64,000 nucleotides of DNA from Sulfitobacter sp. SK012 (lineage in GTDB: Bacteria; Pseudomonadota; Alphaproteobacteria; Rhodobacterales; Rhodobacteraceae), in the NCBI RefSeq assembly GCF_003352085.1, contig NZ_CP025804.1:1550001-1614000 (forward strand). Direction: 5' to 3'. This document shows positions 45,795 to 54,866 of this stretch, in pieces. Position 1 is the first letter of the stretch. Every line of letters begins with the position of its first letter. Below the pieces are notes generated by a model that saw only the letters and a list, made by a program, of their open reading frames with translations, did not search any database and was not told the DNA's origin. Position numbers and translations under genes: made by a program.

Positions 45795-46489
45795 TTGGGA
45801 CCACAGCGCGGATCGATCCGCAGCTTGTGGCAGCCCTGACCGGGTCCATTTTTCCTGCGGGCGTTGGGATTGCCGCGCGCGATCCGGCTGGCGTTCCTGG
45901 CGCGGTCGATCCGTCTGAAGCTCCGGCGTTAGAAGGGGCGGTGCCGCGCCGAAAGGCCGAGTTTTATGCAGGCCGCGCGGCGGCGCGGGCGGCGATGGTC
46001 CAGTTAGGTTTGCCACCTTTACCTGTGCCAAGCGATCTAGATCGTTCCCCAATTTGGCCGACCGGGTTGGTGGGCACCATTTCGCATAGTGTGACAGCTT
46101 GCGTGGCGGTCATCGGCGCGTCGACGCAGTGGTCATCGCTTGGAGTTGATCTTGAAGAAGATACGCCGCTGGCAGCTGATTTGATGGACGTGGTTTGCGG
46201 TCAGGCGGAGCTGACGTGGTTGGACGAGCAACCAGCGGCAGAGCGCGGTTTGATGGCAAAGCTGATCTTTTGCGCCAAAGAAGCGACTTATAAGACGCAA
46301 TATCCGTTGACAGGTGCCGTGTTCGGGTTTGACCATCTAGAGGTTACGATCAACAGGGCCGAGACGGAATTTAGCGCGTGTTTCCTAGCTCCCGCAGGGG
46401 AATTTGTTGCCGGAGACGTGCTGGCTGGCCGGTTTGCGCATGCCGCTGGTATGCTTGTGACAGGTGTTGCACTGCAGCAGGGCGGCTAA
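45791..46489 (+). CDS. 4'-Phosphopantetheinyl transferase, EntD/Sfp type
   Basis: A 232-residue enzyme that loads phosphopantetheine onto carrier domains. The conserved parts are TGLVGTISHS, SLGVDLEEDTP (metal-binding Asp and Glu) and KLIFCAKEATYKTQYP, with the family's KExxxK. It overlaps the NRPS stop by four bases, so it is translated with the synthetases and is surely meant to activate their carrier domains (PKS Ser1806, NRPS Ser1417). It belongs to the EntD-like group rather than AcpS. Confidence 0.9.
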   Translation: MIGTTARIDPQLVAALTGSIFPAGVGIAARDPAGVPGAVDPSEAPALEGAVPRRKAEFYAGRAAARAAMVQLGLPPLPVPSDLDRSPIWPTGLVGTISHSVTACVAVIGASTQWSSLGVDLEEDTPLAADLMDVVCGQAELTWLDEQPAAERGLMAKLIFCAKEATYKTQYPLTGAVFGFDHLEVTINRAETEFSACFLAPAGEFVAGDVLAGRFAHAAGMLVTGVALQQGG

Positions 46490-46511
46490 AGCGGCGATCA
46501 AGGAAAGACGG

Positions 46512-47453
46512 ATGTTGGGTTCACGATTTTCAAGACGATTGATGGTCAGCGGCGGCGTCTTGGCGGCGTTTGGGCTGGTTGCAGGTGTGTGGCAGAAGCG
46601 GCGGCGTGCCCGGGTGCGCGCGCTTTATCAAGTGTCGCTGACCAAACCTGAGGGACCGATGGCGGTCTACCACTTGGGCCATTCGTTGGTCGGGCGGGAT
46701 ATGCCTGCGATGCTGGCGCAGATGGCTGGGCATGAATTTGCGTCCCAGTTGGGGTGGGGCACGCCGCTACGGGATCATTTGGATCCCGACCTTCCGATAA
46801 ACGGCTTTGCCGAGGAAAATGCCCATGATCAGTTCCGGCCCGCACATGAGGCCGTCCAAAGCGGTGAATACGCCGCGTTGATCCTGACCGAGATGGTCGA
46901 ACTGCGCGATGCAATCCGGTACCATAAAAGCGCTGATACGTTGGCGGCTTGGGCCGGAATGGGGCGGCAAGCACAGGTCGATCTGCGGGTTTATCTTTAT
47001 GAGACATGGCACCCGACGGATGATCCCAAAGGCTGGCTGACGCGGATAGACGTCGATCTGTCAGAGCTTTGGGAAGGTAAAGTGGCGCTGCCTGCTGCGG
47101 ACAAGGCGGGCATTCCGGTATATGTGATCCCTGCAGGGCAGGTTCTGGCGCGGTTTGTCCGGGCCGTTGATGCCGCCGGGGGTGTGGGTAATGTGGCTGG
47201 GCGGGACGCGTTATTTGCCACAACCGAGGATGGCACACTGGACACTATTCATCTGAGCGATCTGGGCAATTATCTTGTGGCCTGTACGCATTACGCGGCG
47301 CTCTATCAGCGCAGCCCAGAAGGTTTGCCATTGGCGTTGAGCAAGGCAGATGGCACGCTGGCGGATGCCCCGGACGCCGACGCAGGCGCATTGATGCAAA
47401 AGACGGCGTGGGATGTGGTGCGCAGCTATCCATTGAGCGGGTTTTCAGCATGA
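46512..47453 (+). CDS. SGNH-hydrolase-like membrane-anchored protein
   Basis: A 313-residue protein with an N-terminal membrane span (about 7-25, LMVSGGVLAAFGLVAGVW) and an apparently periplasmic domain. The segment YHLGHSLVG (GHS in place of the usual GDS) suggests a nucleophilic Ser, and DTIHLSDLGNYLVA supplies the Asp and His usually near the C-terminus of SGNH esterases/acyltransferases. Its domain is homologous to the N-terminal part of the next protein: shared features are GHSL, LTE, YETWH/QETWH, IPAGQ and IHL. It follows PPTase by 22 bases and has an aggaaag site. It probably removes or transfers an acyl or aminoacyl group on polysaccharide. Confidence 0.72.
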   Translation: MLGSRFSRRLMVSGGVLAAFGLVAGVWQKRRRARVRALYQVSLTKPEGPMAVYHLGHSLVGRDMPAMLAQMAGHEFASQLGWGTPLRDHLDPDLPINGFAEENAHDQFRPAHEAVQSGEYAALILTEMVELRDAIRYHKSADTLAAWAGMGRQAQVDLRVYLYETWHPTDDPKGWLTRIDVDLSELWEGKVALPAADKAGIPVYVIPAGQVLARFVRAVDAAGGVGNVAGRDALFATTEDGTLDTIHLSDLGNYLVACTHYAALYQRSPEGLPLALSKADGTLADAPDADAGALMQKTAWDVVRSYPLSGFSA

Positions 47454-49942
47454 CGGACCTTGTAGGAACAGCGCTGTCAGTTTTGATGATCGGACATAGT
47501 TTGTTTGGGCAAACGGGCCCGGAAATATTGGCCACGTCTTTGCAGGCCCGCGCACCCGCCGCGCAGGTGCAGGCCCAGATTATCAATGGCGCGCCGTTGA
47601 TCTACAATTGGGAACACAGTGCAGAAGCCGAGGGCGTCGATGCCCGCGCTGTGCTGCCCACCGGCCAGATCACAGACTTGGTCCTGACCGAGGCATTGCC
47701 GCTCGCCAATCATCTGGAATGGTCAGAGACGGGTGCTTATGCGCTGGCCTTTGCCGGTCTTGCCTTGGAGGCCAATCCACAGACGCGTATTTTTGTGCAA
47801 GAAACCTGGCACAGCCTCAACAGTGGCACAGGTCAAGCCGTCGCGCATGACGACGGCGCGGACCAGCCCTGGCGCGCAAGGTTGGATGACGATTTGCCAA
47901 AGTGGGAGGGGATCGTCGCAGAAATGCAGCGCGGTGCTCCAGAGGCTGCTGAACGGTTTGCTCTGATCCCAGCCGGGCAAGCGATGGGACGTTTGGCCGA
48001 TGAGATAGCGGCGGGTCGCGTCGGAGAACTCGGCGATATTGCACAGCTATTTGAAGATGACATCCACCTAAATGCGGTCGGGCATTATTTTGTCGCGATG
48101 GTTCAGGTGGCGGTGCTGACCGAGCAAGATCCTGCTGGATTGCCGCATAGTATGAAAGATCGCTGGGGCGGCAATCTTGAGGGTCCTGATGGCGCGCTTG
48201 CGGCTGAACTGCAACGTGTGGCTTGGGATGCAGTGCGCGAGTACCGCGGTGAAGAAGTTGCATCCTTGCCGGTTGCCCCCATTGCTCCAGTCGCAGCGAA
48301 AACTCTTGTTAGTGCGCCTCGCGCGCGCGCTGAAGCGCCGATGCAAATGGCGATTGGTCTGGCCCCCGTTACGGATTGGAGCACACAGCAGCCGTTCCTT
48401 GATCTGATGAAAACTGCACGCCCTTGGTTTGGCCATCTTGCGGGGCAATGGGGCGGCGTGGAGAACGACGATTTACAGGCTGCAGGGTATCTAGACGCGG
48501 ATGGCTGGGTGCTGGATCTGCCACCCGAGGTTGGATCGGTGGGGACGTTGGTGCTCACCAATATTCCACAGACAGCAACCTCGCTTGTGGGCCGATATGT
48601 GCTGCGCTTTGAAGGCAAGGGGATCGTCGAGGCGACAGGGCGGGCGAGCAATCAGCGTTATGGCAAGGGCGAGGTCAGTTTTGATTATGCGCCGGGCGAT
48701 GGTTCTGTTGATATTCGTATCCAACGGATGAGCAAAAGTGACCCCATTCGCAACATCACATTGGTGCGCGCCGACAGGGTTGATCTGTTTGAAGCTGGTG
48801 CGATTTTCAATCCCGACTGGACCGGGAGGCTGGAGCGGTTTGACAGCTTTCGTTTCATGGATTGGATGGCGACCAACGATTCCATCCAAAGCACGTGGGA
48901 TGCGCGGCCGCGCCTTGAGGAAACGACATGGGCTGCAAAAGGTACCCCCGTGGAAGTCATGGTGGCGCTGGCGAATGAGACGGGCACTGATCCTTGGTTC
49001 AACATGCCCCACTTGGCCGATGACGCCTATGTAGAGGCCTTTGCGACGTACGTAAAAGGTGCGCTGGATCCAAAGCTGAAGGCTTATGTGGAATACTCAA
49101 ACGAGGTTTGGAATTGGCAATTTGAGCAGGCCGTCTGGACGGATGAACAGGCCCGTGCACGCTGGAACCAGGATGATGTGGGTACTCAGTTTTATGGCAT
49201 GCGGGCGGCGCAGATAGCACGGATATGGTCGGATGTTTACGGCCCTGTTGCAGACGCGCGTCTGGTGAATGTGATCTCCAGTCAAACAGGATGGTTGGGA
49301 CTTGAGGGCGGTATCCTTGAGGCACCGCTTGTCGTGGCCGAAGGGTCGCCGCCCCCAGCAGAAGCGTTTGATGCCTATGCGATCACAGGGTATTTTGGCG
49401 GGATTCTAGGGCATGACGACCGCGCAGAGCTTGTTGATGGCTGGCTGACTGAGAGCCTGAAACGCGCAGAGAATTTGGCGGATGCCAATGGCCTGACAGG
49501 TCAGGCGCGTAACGACAAGATTGCCGCGACACGGTTTGACTATGCGACGATGCAAGCGGGAGCCGAGCTGAATGACGGACGTGTCAGTGGCAACAACCAA
49601 GATTCAATTGCCGATCTGGTGGAACGGGTCTGGCCCTATCATGCGCAGGTGGCGCAGACACACGGGTTGGATTTGATCATGTATGAGGGTGGCACGCATG
49701 TCGTTGGGCTTGGGCCTATGCTCGATAACGAAGCACTGACAGCGTTCTTTCACCACCTTAATTATGCGCCGGAAATGGGGGTGCTCTATGAAGCACTTCT
49801 GGCAGGTTGGCGTGATGTGGGTGGAGACCTGTTTAATGCATATGCGGACGTGTATGCGCCGACAAAATGGGGCAGCTGGGGCGGGTTACGATTCTTGACG
49901 GATTCTAATCCGCGTTGGGACGTGTTGGTGAACTTCGAATGA
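47450..49942 (+). CDS. SGNH-like plus glycoside-hydrolase-like (clan A) fusion
   Basis: An 830-residue two-domain protein. The first about 290 residues repeat the SGNH-like domain of the preceding gene (MIGHSLFGQ, QETWHSLNS, IPAGQAMG, DDIHLNAVGHY). After a linker and a beta-rich segment (about 380-480), a TIM-barrel-like domain follows with likely acid/base Glu552 (EYSNEVWN) and nucleophile Glu746 (MYEGGTH), the pattern of retaining glycoside hydrolases of clan A. No signal peptide is obvious, so export is unclear. The ATG at 47450 overlaps the previous stop (ATGA), and the stop overlaps the next GT2 start. The polysaccharide cleaved or remodelled is unknown. Confidence 0.72.
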   Translation: MTDLVGTALSVLMIGHSLFGQTGPEILATSLQARAPAAQVQAQIINGAPLIYNWEHSAEAEGVDARAVLPTGQITDLVLTEALPLANHLEWSETGAYALAFAGLALEANPQTRIFVQETWHSLNSGTGQAVAHDDGADQPWRARLDDDLPKWEGIVAEMQRGAPEAAERFALIPAGQAMGRLADEIAAGRVGELGDIAQLFEDDIHLNAVGHYFVAMVQVAVLTEQDPAGLPHSMKDRWGGNLEGPDGALAAELQRVAWDAVREYRGEEVASLPVAPIAPVAAKTLVSAPRARAEAPMQMAIGLAPVTDWSTQQPFLDLMKTARPWFGHLAGQWGGVENDDLQAAGYLDADGWVLDLPPEVGSVGTLVLTNIPQTATSLVGRYVLRFEGKGIVEATGRASNQRYGKGEVSFDYAPGDGSVDIRIQRMSKSDPIRNITLVRADRVDLFEAGAIFNPDWTGRLERFDSFRFMDWMATNDSIQSTWDARPRLEETTWAAKGTPVEVMVALANETGTDPWFNMPHLADDAYVEAFATYVKGALDPKLKAYVEYSNEVWNWQFEQAVWTDEQARARWNQDDVGTQFYGMRAAQIARIWSDVYGPVADARLVNVISSQTGWLGLEGGILEAPLVVAEGSPPPAEAFDAYAITGYFGGILGHDDRAELVDGWLTESLKRAENLADANGLTGQARNDKIAATRFDYATMQAGAELNDGRVSGNNQDSIADLVERVWPYHAQVAQTHGLDLIMYEGGTHVVGLGPMLDNEALTAFFHHLNYAPEMGVLYEALLAGWRDVGGDLFNAYADVYAPTKWGSWGGLRFLTDSNPRWDVLVNFE

Positions 49943-50778
49943 AACCGGGACTGAGTATCATTATCCCAGCCCATAACGAGGCGGATTATATCGGTGCGTG
50001 CCTTGAGGCGCTGTTGGCTTCTGGTCCAGTCGCGTCAGCGGTTGAGGTGCTCATGGCCGCCAATGGGTGCGAGGACGACACGGTTGCGCGGGCGCGGGAA
50101 TTTGCGGATCAGTTTGCAGCGCGTGGTTGGGGGTATGAGGTGCTTGAGCTTGCGCAGGGCGGCAAGATGGGCGCGCTGAATGCAGGCGATGAGCGTGCAC
50201 GCTATGCTGCGCGCGCCTATTTGGATGCGGATGTGAGCGTGTCACCCGCGCTGGTCGGGCAACTGTCCGAAGCGCTGCTGCGTAATGACGCGGCTAGCTA
50301 CGTCAGCGGTACACCGGTGATTGCGCCGGCACAGGCTGCCGTCACACGGGCCTATGCGCGGTTCTGGCAGACATTGCCATTTGTGACGGATGGCGTGCCG
50401 GGCTTTGGCCTGTTTGCAGTCAATCAAGCGGGCAGGGCGCGGTGGGATGATTTTCCGAACATCATTTCTGACGACACATTTGTGCGGCTGAATTTCACCC
50501 CAGCAGAGCGAGTACGGGTACCTGCAATTTATACCTGGCCGATGATCGAAGGGTTTGCGCCACTGGTGATAGTTCGCCGCCGGCAGGATCACGGCGTCAC
50601 TGAGATACGTCAGCGTTTTCCTGCGCTTATGGGCAATGATGATCCTACCCCGATAACCCTACCACCCCTGTGGCGCAGATTTGCGAGCGATCCTATGGGG
50701 TTTGTGGTCTACGCGGTTGTGGCCCTCGCCACACGCCTACCGCACCGAGATAAGGACACTTGGGCACGGGGTCGCTAG
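49939..50778 (+). CDS. Family 2 glycosyltransferase
   Basis: A 279-residue GT2 enzyme with IIIPAHNEADYIG at the N-terminus, AYLDADVSVSPALV containing the DxD metal motif, and a late catalytic segment SDDTFVRLNF. A weak C-terminal hydrophobic stretch (MGFVVYAVVALATRL) may associate it with the membrane. It is the last gene of the unit starting at 33915, and its stop abuts the stop of the convergent GT4 gene (50778/50779). ATG 49939 overlaps the preceding stop. Sugar and acceptor are unknown. Confidence 0.86.
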   Translation: MKPGLSIIIPAHNEADYIGACLEALLASGPVASAVEVLMAANGCEDDTVARAREFADQFAARGWGYEVLELAQGGKMGALNAGDERARYAARAYLDADVSVSPALVGQLSEALLRNDAASYVSGTPVIAPAQAAVTRAYARFWQTLPFVTDGVPGFGLFAVNQAGRARWDDFPNIISDDTFVRLNFTPAERVRVPAIYTWPMIEGFAPLVIVRRRQDHGVTEIRQRFPALMGNDDPTPITLPPLWRRFASDPMGFVVYAVVALATRLPHRDKDTWARGR

Positions 50779-51975
50779 TTAGCGGGCCATTAGGCGCGCA
50801 AGCTTTTGGGCTTCATTGTCTACATCGTGACGAGCCAGACAGCGGTCGCGCCCCGCTTTGGCCATTGTGCTGCGTTTGGAAGGCTTTGTTGCCGCTAGGT
50901 TTGCCATCGCGTCGGCAAAGGCTTGGACGTCGCTTGCTGGGACCAGCCAGCCTGTTTCGCCTTCTTTGACCAATTCGGGCGTGCCCGCGATATAAGTGGC
51001 AATCACCAGTCGCCCTGCGGCCATGGCTTCCATGATGACCATGGGCAACCCTTCGCCAAAGCTCGGCATGACAAGGGCGTGCGCTGCCTCTAACTCAGAC
51101 AAGATGCGGGCCTCGTCGACCCAGCCGGTCAATGTGACTTGGTCACGGATCCCAAGAGCGTCAACGCGCGCCTCGATCTGGGGACGCAACTCTCCGTCAC
51201 CTATCAAGGTTAGATGTGTATCGGGGTGGCTGGCCCGCAGGCGTGCCATGGCGTCTAATAGGATCAGCTGGCCTTTTTGCTCGACAAAACGACCGATGGC
51301 AACAAATCGGGCGGGGCCTTTGGGCAGCGGGGCGGGCTCGGGAAAGCGGCTGGGATCAATGCCACAATGCACGACTTCGATCTTGGCCCAGTCTTTGGCG
51401 CCGGCCCAACGGCACAGCTGGCTGCGGCCATAACTGCTGATGGCGACAGTAAATTCCGAATTTGCAACCTTGGTTCCCAGCGATAGGGTGCGAGGGGCGT
51501 CAAATTCTTCGGGCCCGTGCACCGTCATGCTGTAGCGCGGGCCACCTAACATGTGCGACAGCATCGCAACGGCGGCGGCATTCGTGCCGAAATGAGCGTG
51601 GGCATGCGTGATCTCGGCCGCTTTGCAAGCCTCAGCCACCGATGCTGCCTCGGCGAGGTAGATCAAGTGGCGAAGGATACCCACCTCGCTGCGCTTGCCG
51701 CAAGCGACCGCTGTTTTGAGGGCTGACCAGAACCCGACAGCATCGCGGCGCAGCGCGCGCCACGTGGCCCCGAGGAGCGCCTTGCCCCCGGCCTCAAGAA
51801 TATATTTTGTCGCGACGGATTCCTCTACATCCTGCGTATCAACCAATGTTGCATCACTCGGCCGCATGGCGAGGCGCAGGACAGTATGGCCTTGCGCCTC
51901 AAGGGCGCGTATCTCGCGGCGGATAAAGCTGTGGGACGGTTGCGGATAGGTATTGAGGATATATGCAAGTTTCAC
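50779..51975 (-). CDS. Family 4 glycosyltransferase, EPS assembly
   Basis: A retaining GT-B glycosyltransferase of about 398 residues. The C-terminal donor-binding domain shows VAIGRFVEQKGQLILLDAM and the E-x7-E signature in MPSFGEGLPMVIMEAMAAG. The N-terminus (AYILNTYPQPSHSFIRREI) is typical of colanic-acid-type GT4 enzymes (WcaL-like). The GTG at 51975 has a ggggaa site, whereas the ATG at 51993 has none, so I prefer the GTG. It lies on the minus strand between two plus-strand polysaccharide genes, convergent with the GT2 and divergent from the flippase. The sugar is unknown. Confidence 0.88.
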   Translation of the reverse strand: MKLAYILNTYPQPSHSFIRREIRALEAQGHTVLRLAMRPSDATLVDTQDVEESVATKYILEAGGKALLGATWRALRRDAVGFWSALKTAVACGKRSEVGILRHLIYLAEAASVAEACKAAEITHAHAHFGTNAAAVAMLSHMLGGPRYSMTVHGPEEFDAPRTLSLGTKVANSEFTVAISSYGRSQLCRWAGAKDWAKIEVVHCGIDPSRFPEPAPLPKGPARFVAIGRFVEQKGQLILLDAMARLRASHPDTHLTLIGDGELRPQIEARVDALGIRDQVTLTGWVDEARILSELEAAHALVMPSFGEGLPMVIMEAMAAGRLVIATYIAGTPELVKEGETGWLVPASDVQAFADAMANLAATKPSKRSTMAKAGRDRCLARHDVDNEAQKLARLMAR

Positions 51976-52095
51976 GCGATAATTCCCCGACATTTAAGGA
52001 TGTAACCTGTCGTACATGTTACGTTGGCACTGGCACAAGAGTGGCAGCAGGATTAGACAGTATCTTGGTTATTTTTGAATTGGATTGCGCGTAAC

Positions 52096-53448
52096 ATGCA
52101 ACGGGTTTCGCAGCTCTTAAAGGGCAATCGACTGATGGCTCGCGTGTTGCGGAGTGCGTCGTGGATTGTGCTTGGATATGGCGCGTCTCAGGCGATCCGC
52201 CTGGCGTCTAACTTGATCCTGACGCGGCTGCTGTTTCCCGAAGCCTTTGGCGTTATGACGCTGATCACGCTGGTCACCGTTGGGCTGGCGCTGTTTTCTG
52301 ATGTGGGGATTTCGCCGTCGATCGCGCAAAGCAAACGCGGCGATGATCCTGATTTCCTGAACACGGCTTGGACCATTCAAGTGGGCCGCGGTGTGGCGCT
52401 GTGGCTGGTTGCGATGGCGCTGGCATGGCCTGCTGCGCGGTTCTATGACGCGCCCAGTTTGATCTACTACCTGCCTCTTGCGGCGGTCGGCCTTTTGATC
52501 GCCGGCTTTAACCCAACCCGGATTGAAACGGCGCATCGTCATCTGTTGCTGGGCAGGTTGACGGCGCTTGACCTTGTCAGTCAAGTTATTGGAATCGTTG
52601 CGATGATTTCACTGGCATTGGCCTGGCCTTCGGTCGGGGCGTTGGTGGTTGGCAATCTAATTGGCATTCTATCCAAGCTGGCTCTGGTCCATTGGGGCAT
52701 GCCGGGGTTGCGCAACCGCTTCCGCTGGGAAATGGCCGCCGTGATTGAATTGGTCACTTTCGGCAAATGGATATTTCTCAGCACGATATTTTGGTTCTTC
52801 GCCAGCCAGGGGGACCGTGTTGTGTTGGGCAAATTCCTACCGCTGGAGGAGTTGGGGATCTATAATATCGGCTATTTCCTGGCGTCCTTTCCGCTCTTGT
52901 TGGGGTTAAGTGTAGCGGGCCGGATCATGATCCCCATCTACCGCGAACAAGCCGGTGAAACCCATAAAGTCACGCGGATGCGCTATGTGCTGACAGGGGG
53001 GGTAATGGGAATGCAGCTGCTGATGGCGCTGCTTGGGCCTTGGCTGGTTCAGCTGCTGTATGACTCGCGATATTTCCCGGCTGGCGCGATTTTAACGCTG
53101 GTCTCGGTTGCGCTGATCCCACAAGTGATCGGTATGACCTACGATCAGGCCGCTCTTGCGAGTGGGGATTCGCGGCGGTTTTTCATCTTTTCCGCCATAC
53201 GCTCAATCGTGCAGTTTGGGTTGTTGTTGATTGGGGCGTTTATGGGCGGGCTGGTCGGGGCGATGATCGGTATGTGGACCGCTTTGGTTCTGTCGCATTT
53301 GGTGTTGATCTGGTTGGCCCGCGCGCACGGGGTGTGGGACATGCGGCACGATCTGATGTTCGCGGTGGTGGCCGTGCTGATCAGTACACTGGCGCTGTGG
53401 CTGCACTGGGGTTCGATTGTTGAGCTTTCTGCGGGGGTTAGCGGCTAA
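52096..53448 (+). CDS. Wzx-type oligosaccharide flippase
   Basis: A protein of about 450 residues with twelve or more predicted membrane spans of the polysaccharide-transporter family, which flips lipid-linked sugar subunits across the inner membrane. Typical elements include LILTRLLFPEAFGVMTLITL near the N-terminus and the Arg-rich cytoplasmic loop before FGKWIFLSTIFWFF. The start is uncertain: ATG 52096 is used, but ATG 52135 (after an aaaggg) or a TTG further upstream would also fit. The stop is one base from the stop of the convergent Wzz-like gene; a small hairpin (AGCTGC-TTT-GCAGCT, 53452-53466) lies beyond it and may act as a weak terminator. Confidence 0.88.
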   Translation: MQRVSQLLKGNRLMARVLRSASWIVLGYGASQAIRLASNLILTRLLFPEAFGVMTLITLVTVGLALFSDVGISPSIAQSKRGDDPDFLNTAWTIQVGRGVALWLVAMALAWPAARFYDAPSLIYYLPLAAVGLLIAGFNPTRIETAHRHLLLGRLTALDLVSQVIGIVAMISLALAWPSVGALVVGNLIGILSKLALVHWGMPGLRNRFRWEMAAVIELVTFGKWIFLSTIFWFFASQGDRVVLGKFLPLEELGIYNIGYFLASFPLLLGLSVAGRIMIPIYREQAGETHKVTRMRYVLTGGVMGMQLLMALLGPWLVQLLYDSRYFPAGAILTLVSVALIPQVIGMTYDQAALASGDSRRFFIFSAIRSIVQFGLLLIGAFMGGLVGAMIGMWTALVLSHLVLIWLARAHGVWDMRHDLMFAVVAVLISTLALWLHWGSIVELSAGVSG

Positions 53449-53449
53449 G

Positions 53450-54724
53450 TTAGCTGCTTTGCAGCTCTTTGCGTTGCTTGGCAGCTAGGCGGCGTTTATC
53501 GCGGCCTAGCAAAAAACGGCGCGTTTTCAACTCGGGAATGGCGACCACTGGCATCAAACCAGTTTCGCGCTGCATCTGCCGGGCTGTGCGGATGACCGGG
53601 TTCCGCAATTCCAAAACCCAAGCGAGGACAAAAGCCAAGATGCCCGAGGCTATACCACCCATCGCGGCTCGGCGCTTTCGGCTAGAAGAAATCGGGTATT
53701 CCGGCACAACAGCCTCTTCAATCGTGATCATACGCTCGCCCTGCGATCCGGATTCAAGAGAAAAACCAACTTCAGCTTGGTTTTTTCGTGCCGAGACAAG
53801 GTCCAACTGGGTTTGCAACCGGTCGATGCGACGCTCAAAGCTGCTTAGGTCACTTTCTACTTCAGGAGAGCCTTGTATGGTCTGGCGGATGACCCCGCGG
53901 CGTTTGTCCAGCAGCTCGCGCTGGCTTTGTAATGTCTCGAGCCGGGCAACAATTGCCTTATCGGCGCGGGCTACGGTTTGGGGTCGCGCCGCCCGATCGA
54001 TCTGTGTCCGAGCGAGTTGTGCTGCGATGATGCCGCGATCCAGTTCAAGAATGGATGCGTTCAGACTGGCGATTTCATTCATCCGAAAATCGACGCCACC
54101 CGTCACAGAAAGGTTGTTTTCAATGCGGTACAGTTCAAGCTCGTTCTCGACTTGAGAAATTTCTGCAGTCAGCGCTTTTTGCTGCTCTTCAAAGAACTCG
54201 AGGGTTTGGGCGGTCTGTTCGCGTCTGCGCGTTATGCTTAATTCACGTGTTTGGTTGGCAAACTCATGTGCAATGGCTTGGGCCAGTTCAGGAGTAGGCA
54301 TTTCAGCGCTGATTGTCAGAACAGCAATTGCACCGTCATCAGCAAAACCTTCACGTACGGCAGCCACACCGGCGATGCTTACAGCACGGCGCAGCAGGTC
54401 AACTTTCTGCACCGAATTCAGCTCTCCATCGGTCCCAAACAACTCGAATTTATCTATTATTTTTAGGACGTTGCCGCGGGCCATTAACCGTTGTTCGATC
54501 AATTGTAGTCGCCGCGCAGAGGAACCGGCCACGGTCGATCGCGCCAGATCATCGGTGATCTTTGGCTGTTCGATCTGGATCACTTCGGAGGACCGGTAAA
54601 CGGGCACTTGACGTAAAACCAAGACCAGCGAAATCATGCAGCCAAGGAGAATGACAAACAAGATCAGACCCATGCGGCGACGGGTCATGTCCAGAAAGTC
54701 ATTCCAAGAATAAATTGGACCCAT
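53450..54724 (-). CDS. Wzz/GumC-type polysaccharide chain-length and export protein
   Basis: A 424-residue inner-membrane protein of the polysaccharide co-polymerase family. An N-terminal span (MGLILFVILLGCMISLVLVL) and a C-terminal span (MGGIASGILAFVLAWVL) flank a long, coiled-coil-rich periplasmic domain (for example TAQTLEFFEEQQKALTAEI). The proline-rich motif before the second span is weak (VPEYPISSSRKRR). There is no fused kinase domain; the CpsD-like ATPase is a separate gene 142 bases upstream on the same strand. It controls chain length and export of the polysaccharide. Confidence 0.9.
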   Translation of the reverse strand: MGPIYSWNDFLDMTRRRMGLILFVILLGCMISLVLVLRQVPVYRSSEVIQIEQPKITDDLARSTVAGSSARRLQLIEQRLMARGNVLKIIDKFELFGTDGELNSVQKVDLLRRAVSIAGVAAVREGFADDGAIAVLTISAEMPTPELAQAIAHEFANQTRELSITRRREQTAQTLEFFEEQQKALTAEISQVENELELYRIENNLSVTGGVDFRMNEIASLNASILELDRGIIAAQLARTQIDRAARPQTVARADKAIVARLETLQSQRELLDKRRGVIRQTIQGSPEVESDLSSFERRIDRLQTQLDLVSARKNQAEVGFSLESGSQGERMITIEEAVVPEYPISSSRKRRAAMGGIASGILAFVLAWVLELRNPVIRTARQMQRETGLMPVVAIPELKTRRFLLGRDKRRLAAKQRKELQSS

Positions 54725-54866
54725 GGTTGTGCCTCTGTACTGCCAAATGCCGCTGTTTTCGCGGCGATTGACCCTCTAATGGCCTAAAATCTAGGCTATT
54801 ATATGACGCTACCCGCAAATATTGGAGAGCGTGTGATCATGAAAACCCAACGCATTGTCGGAGTAA

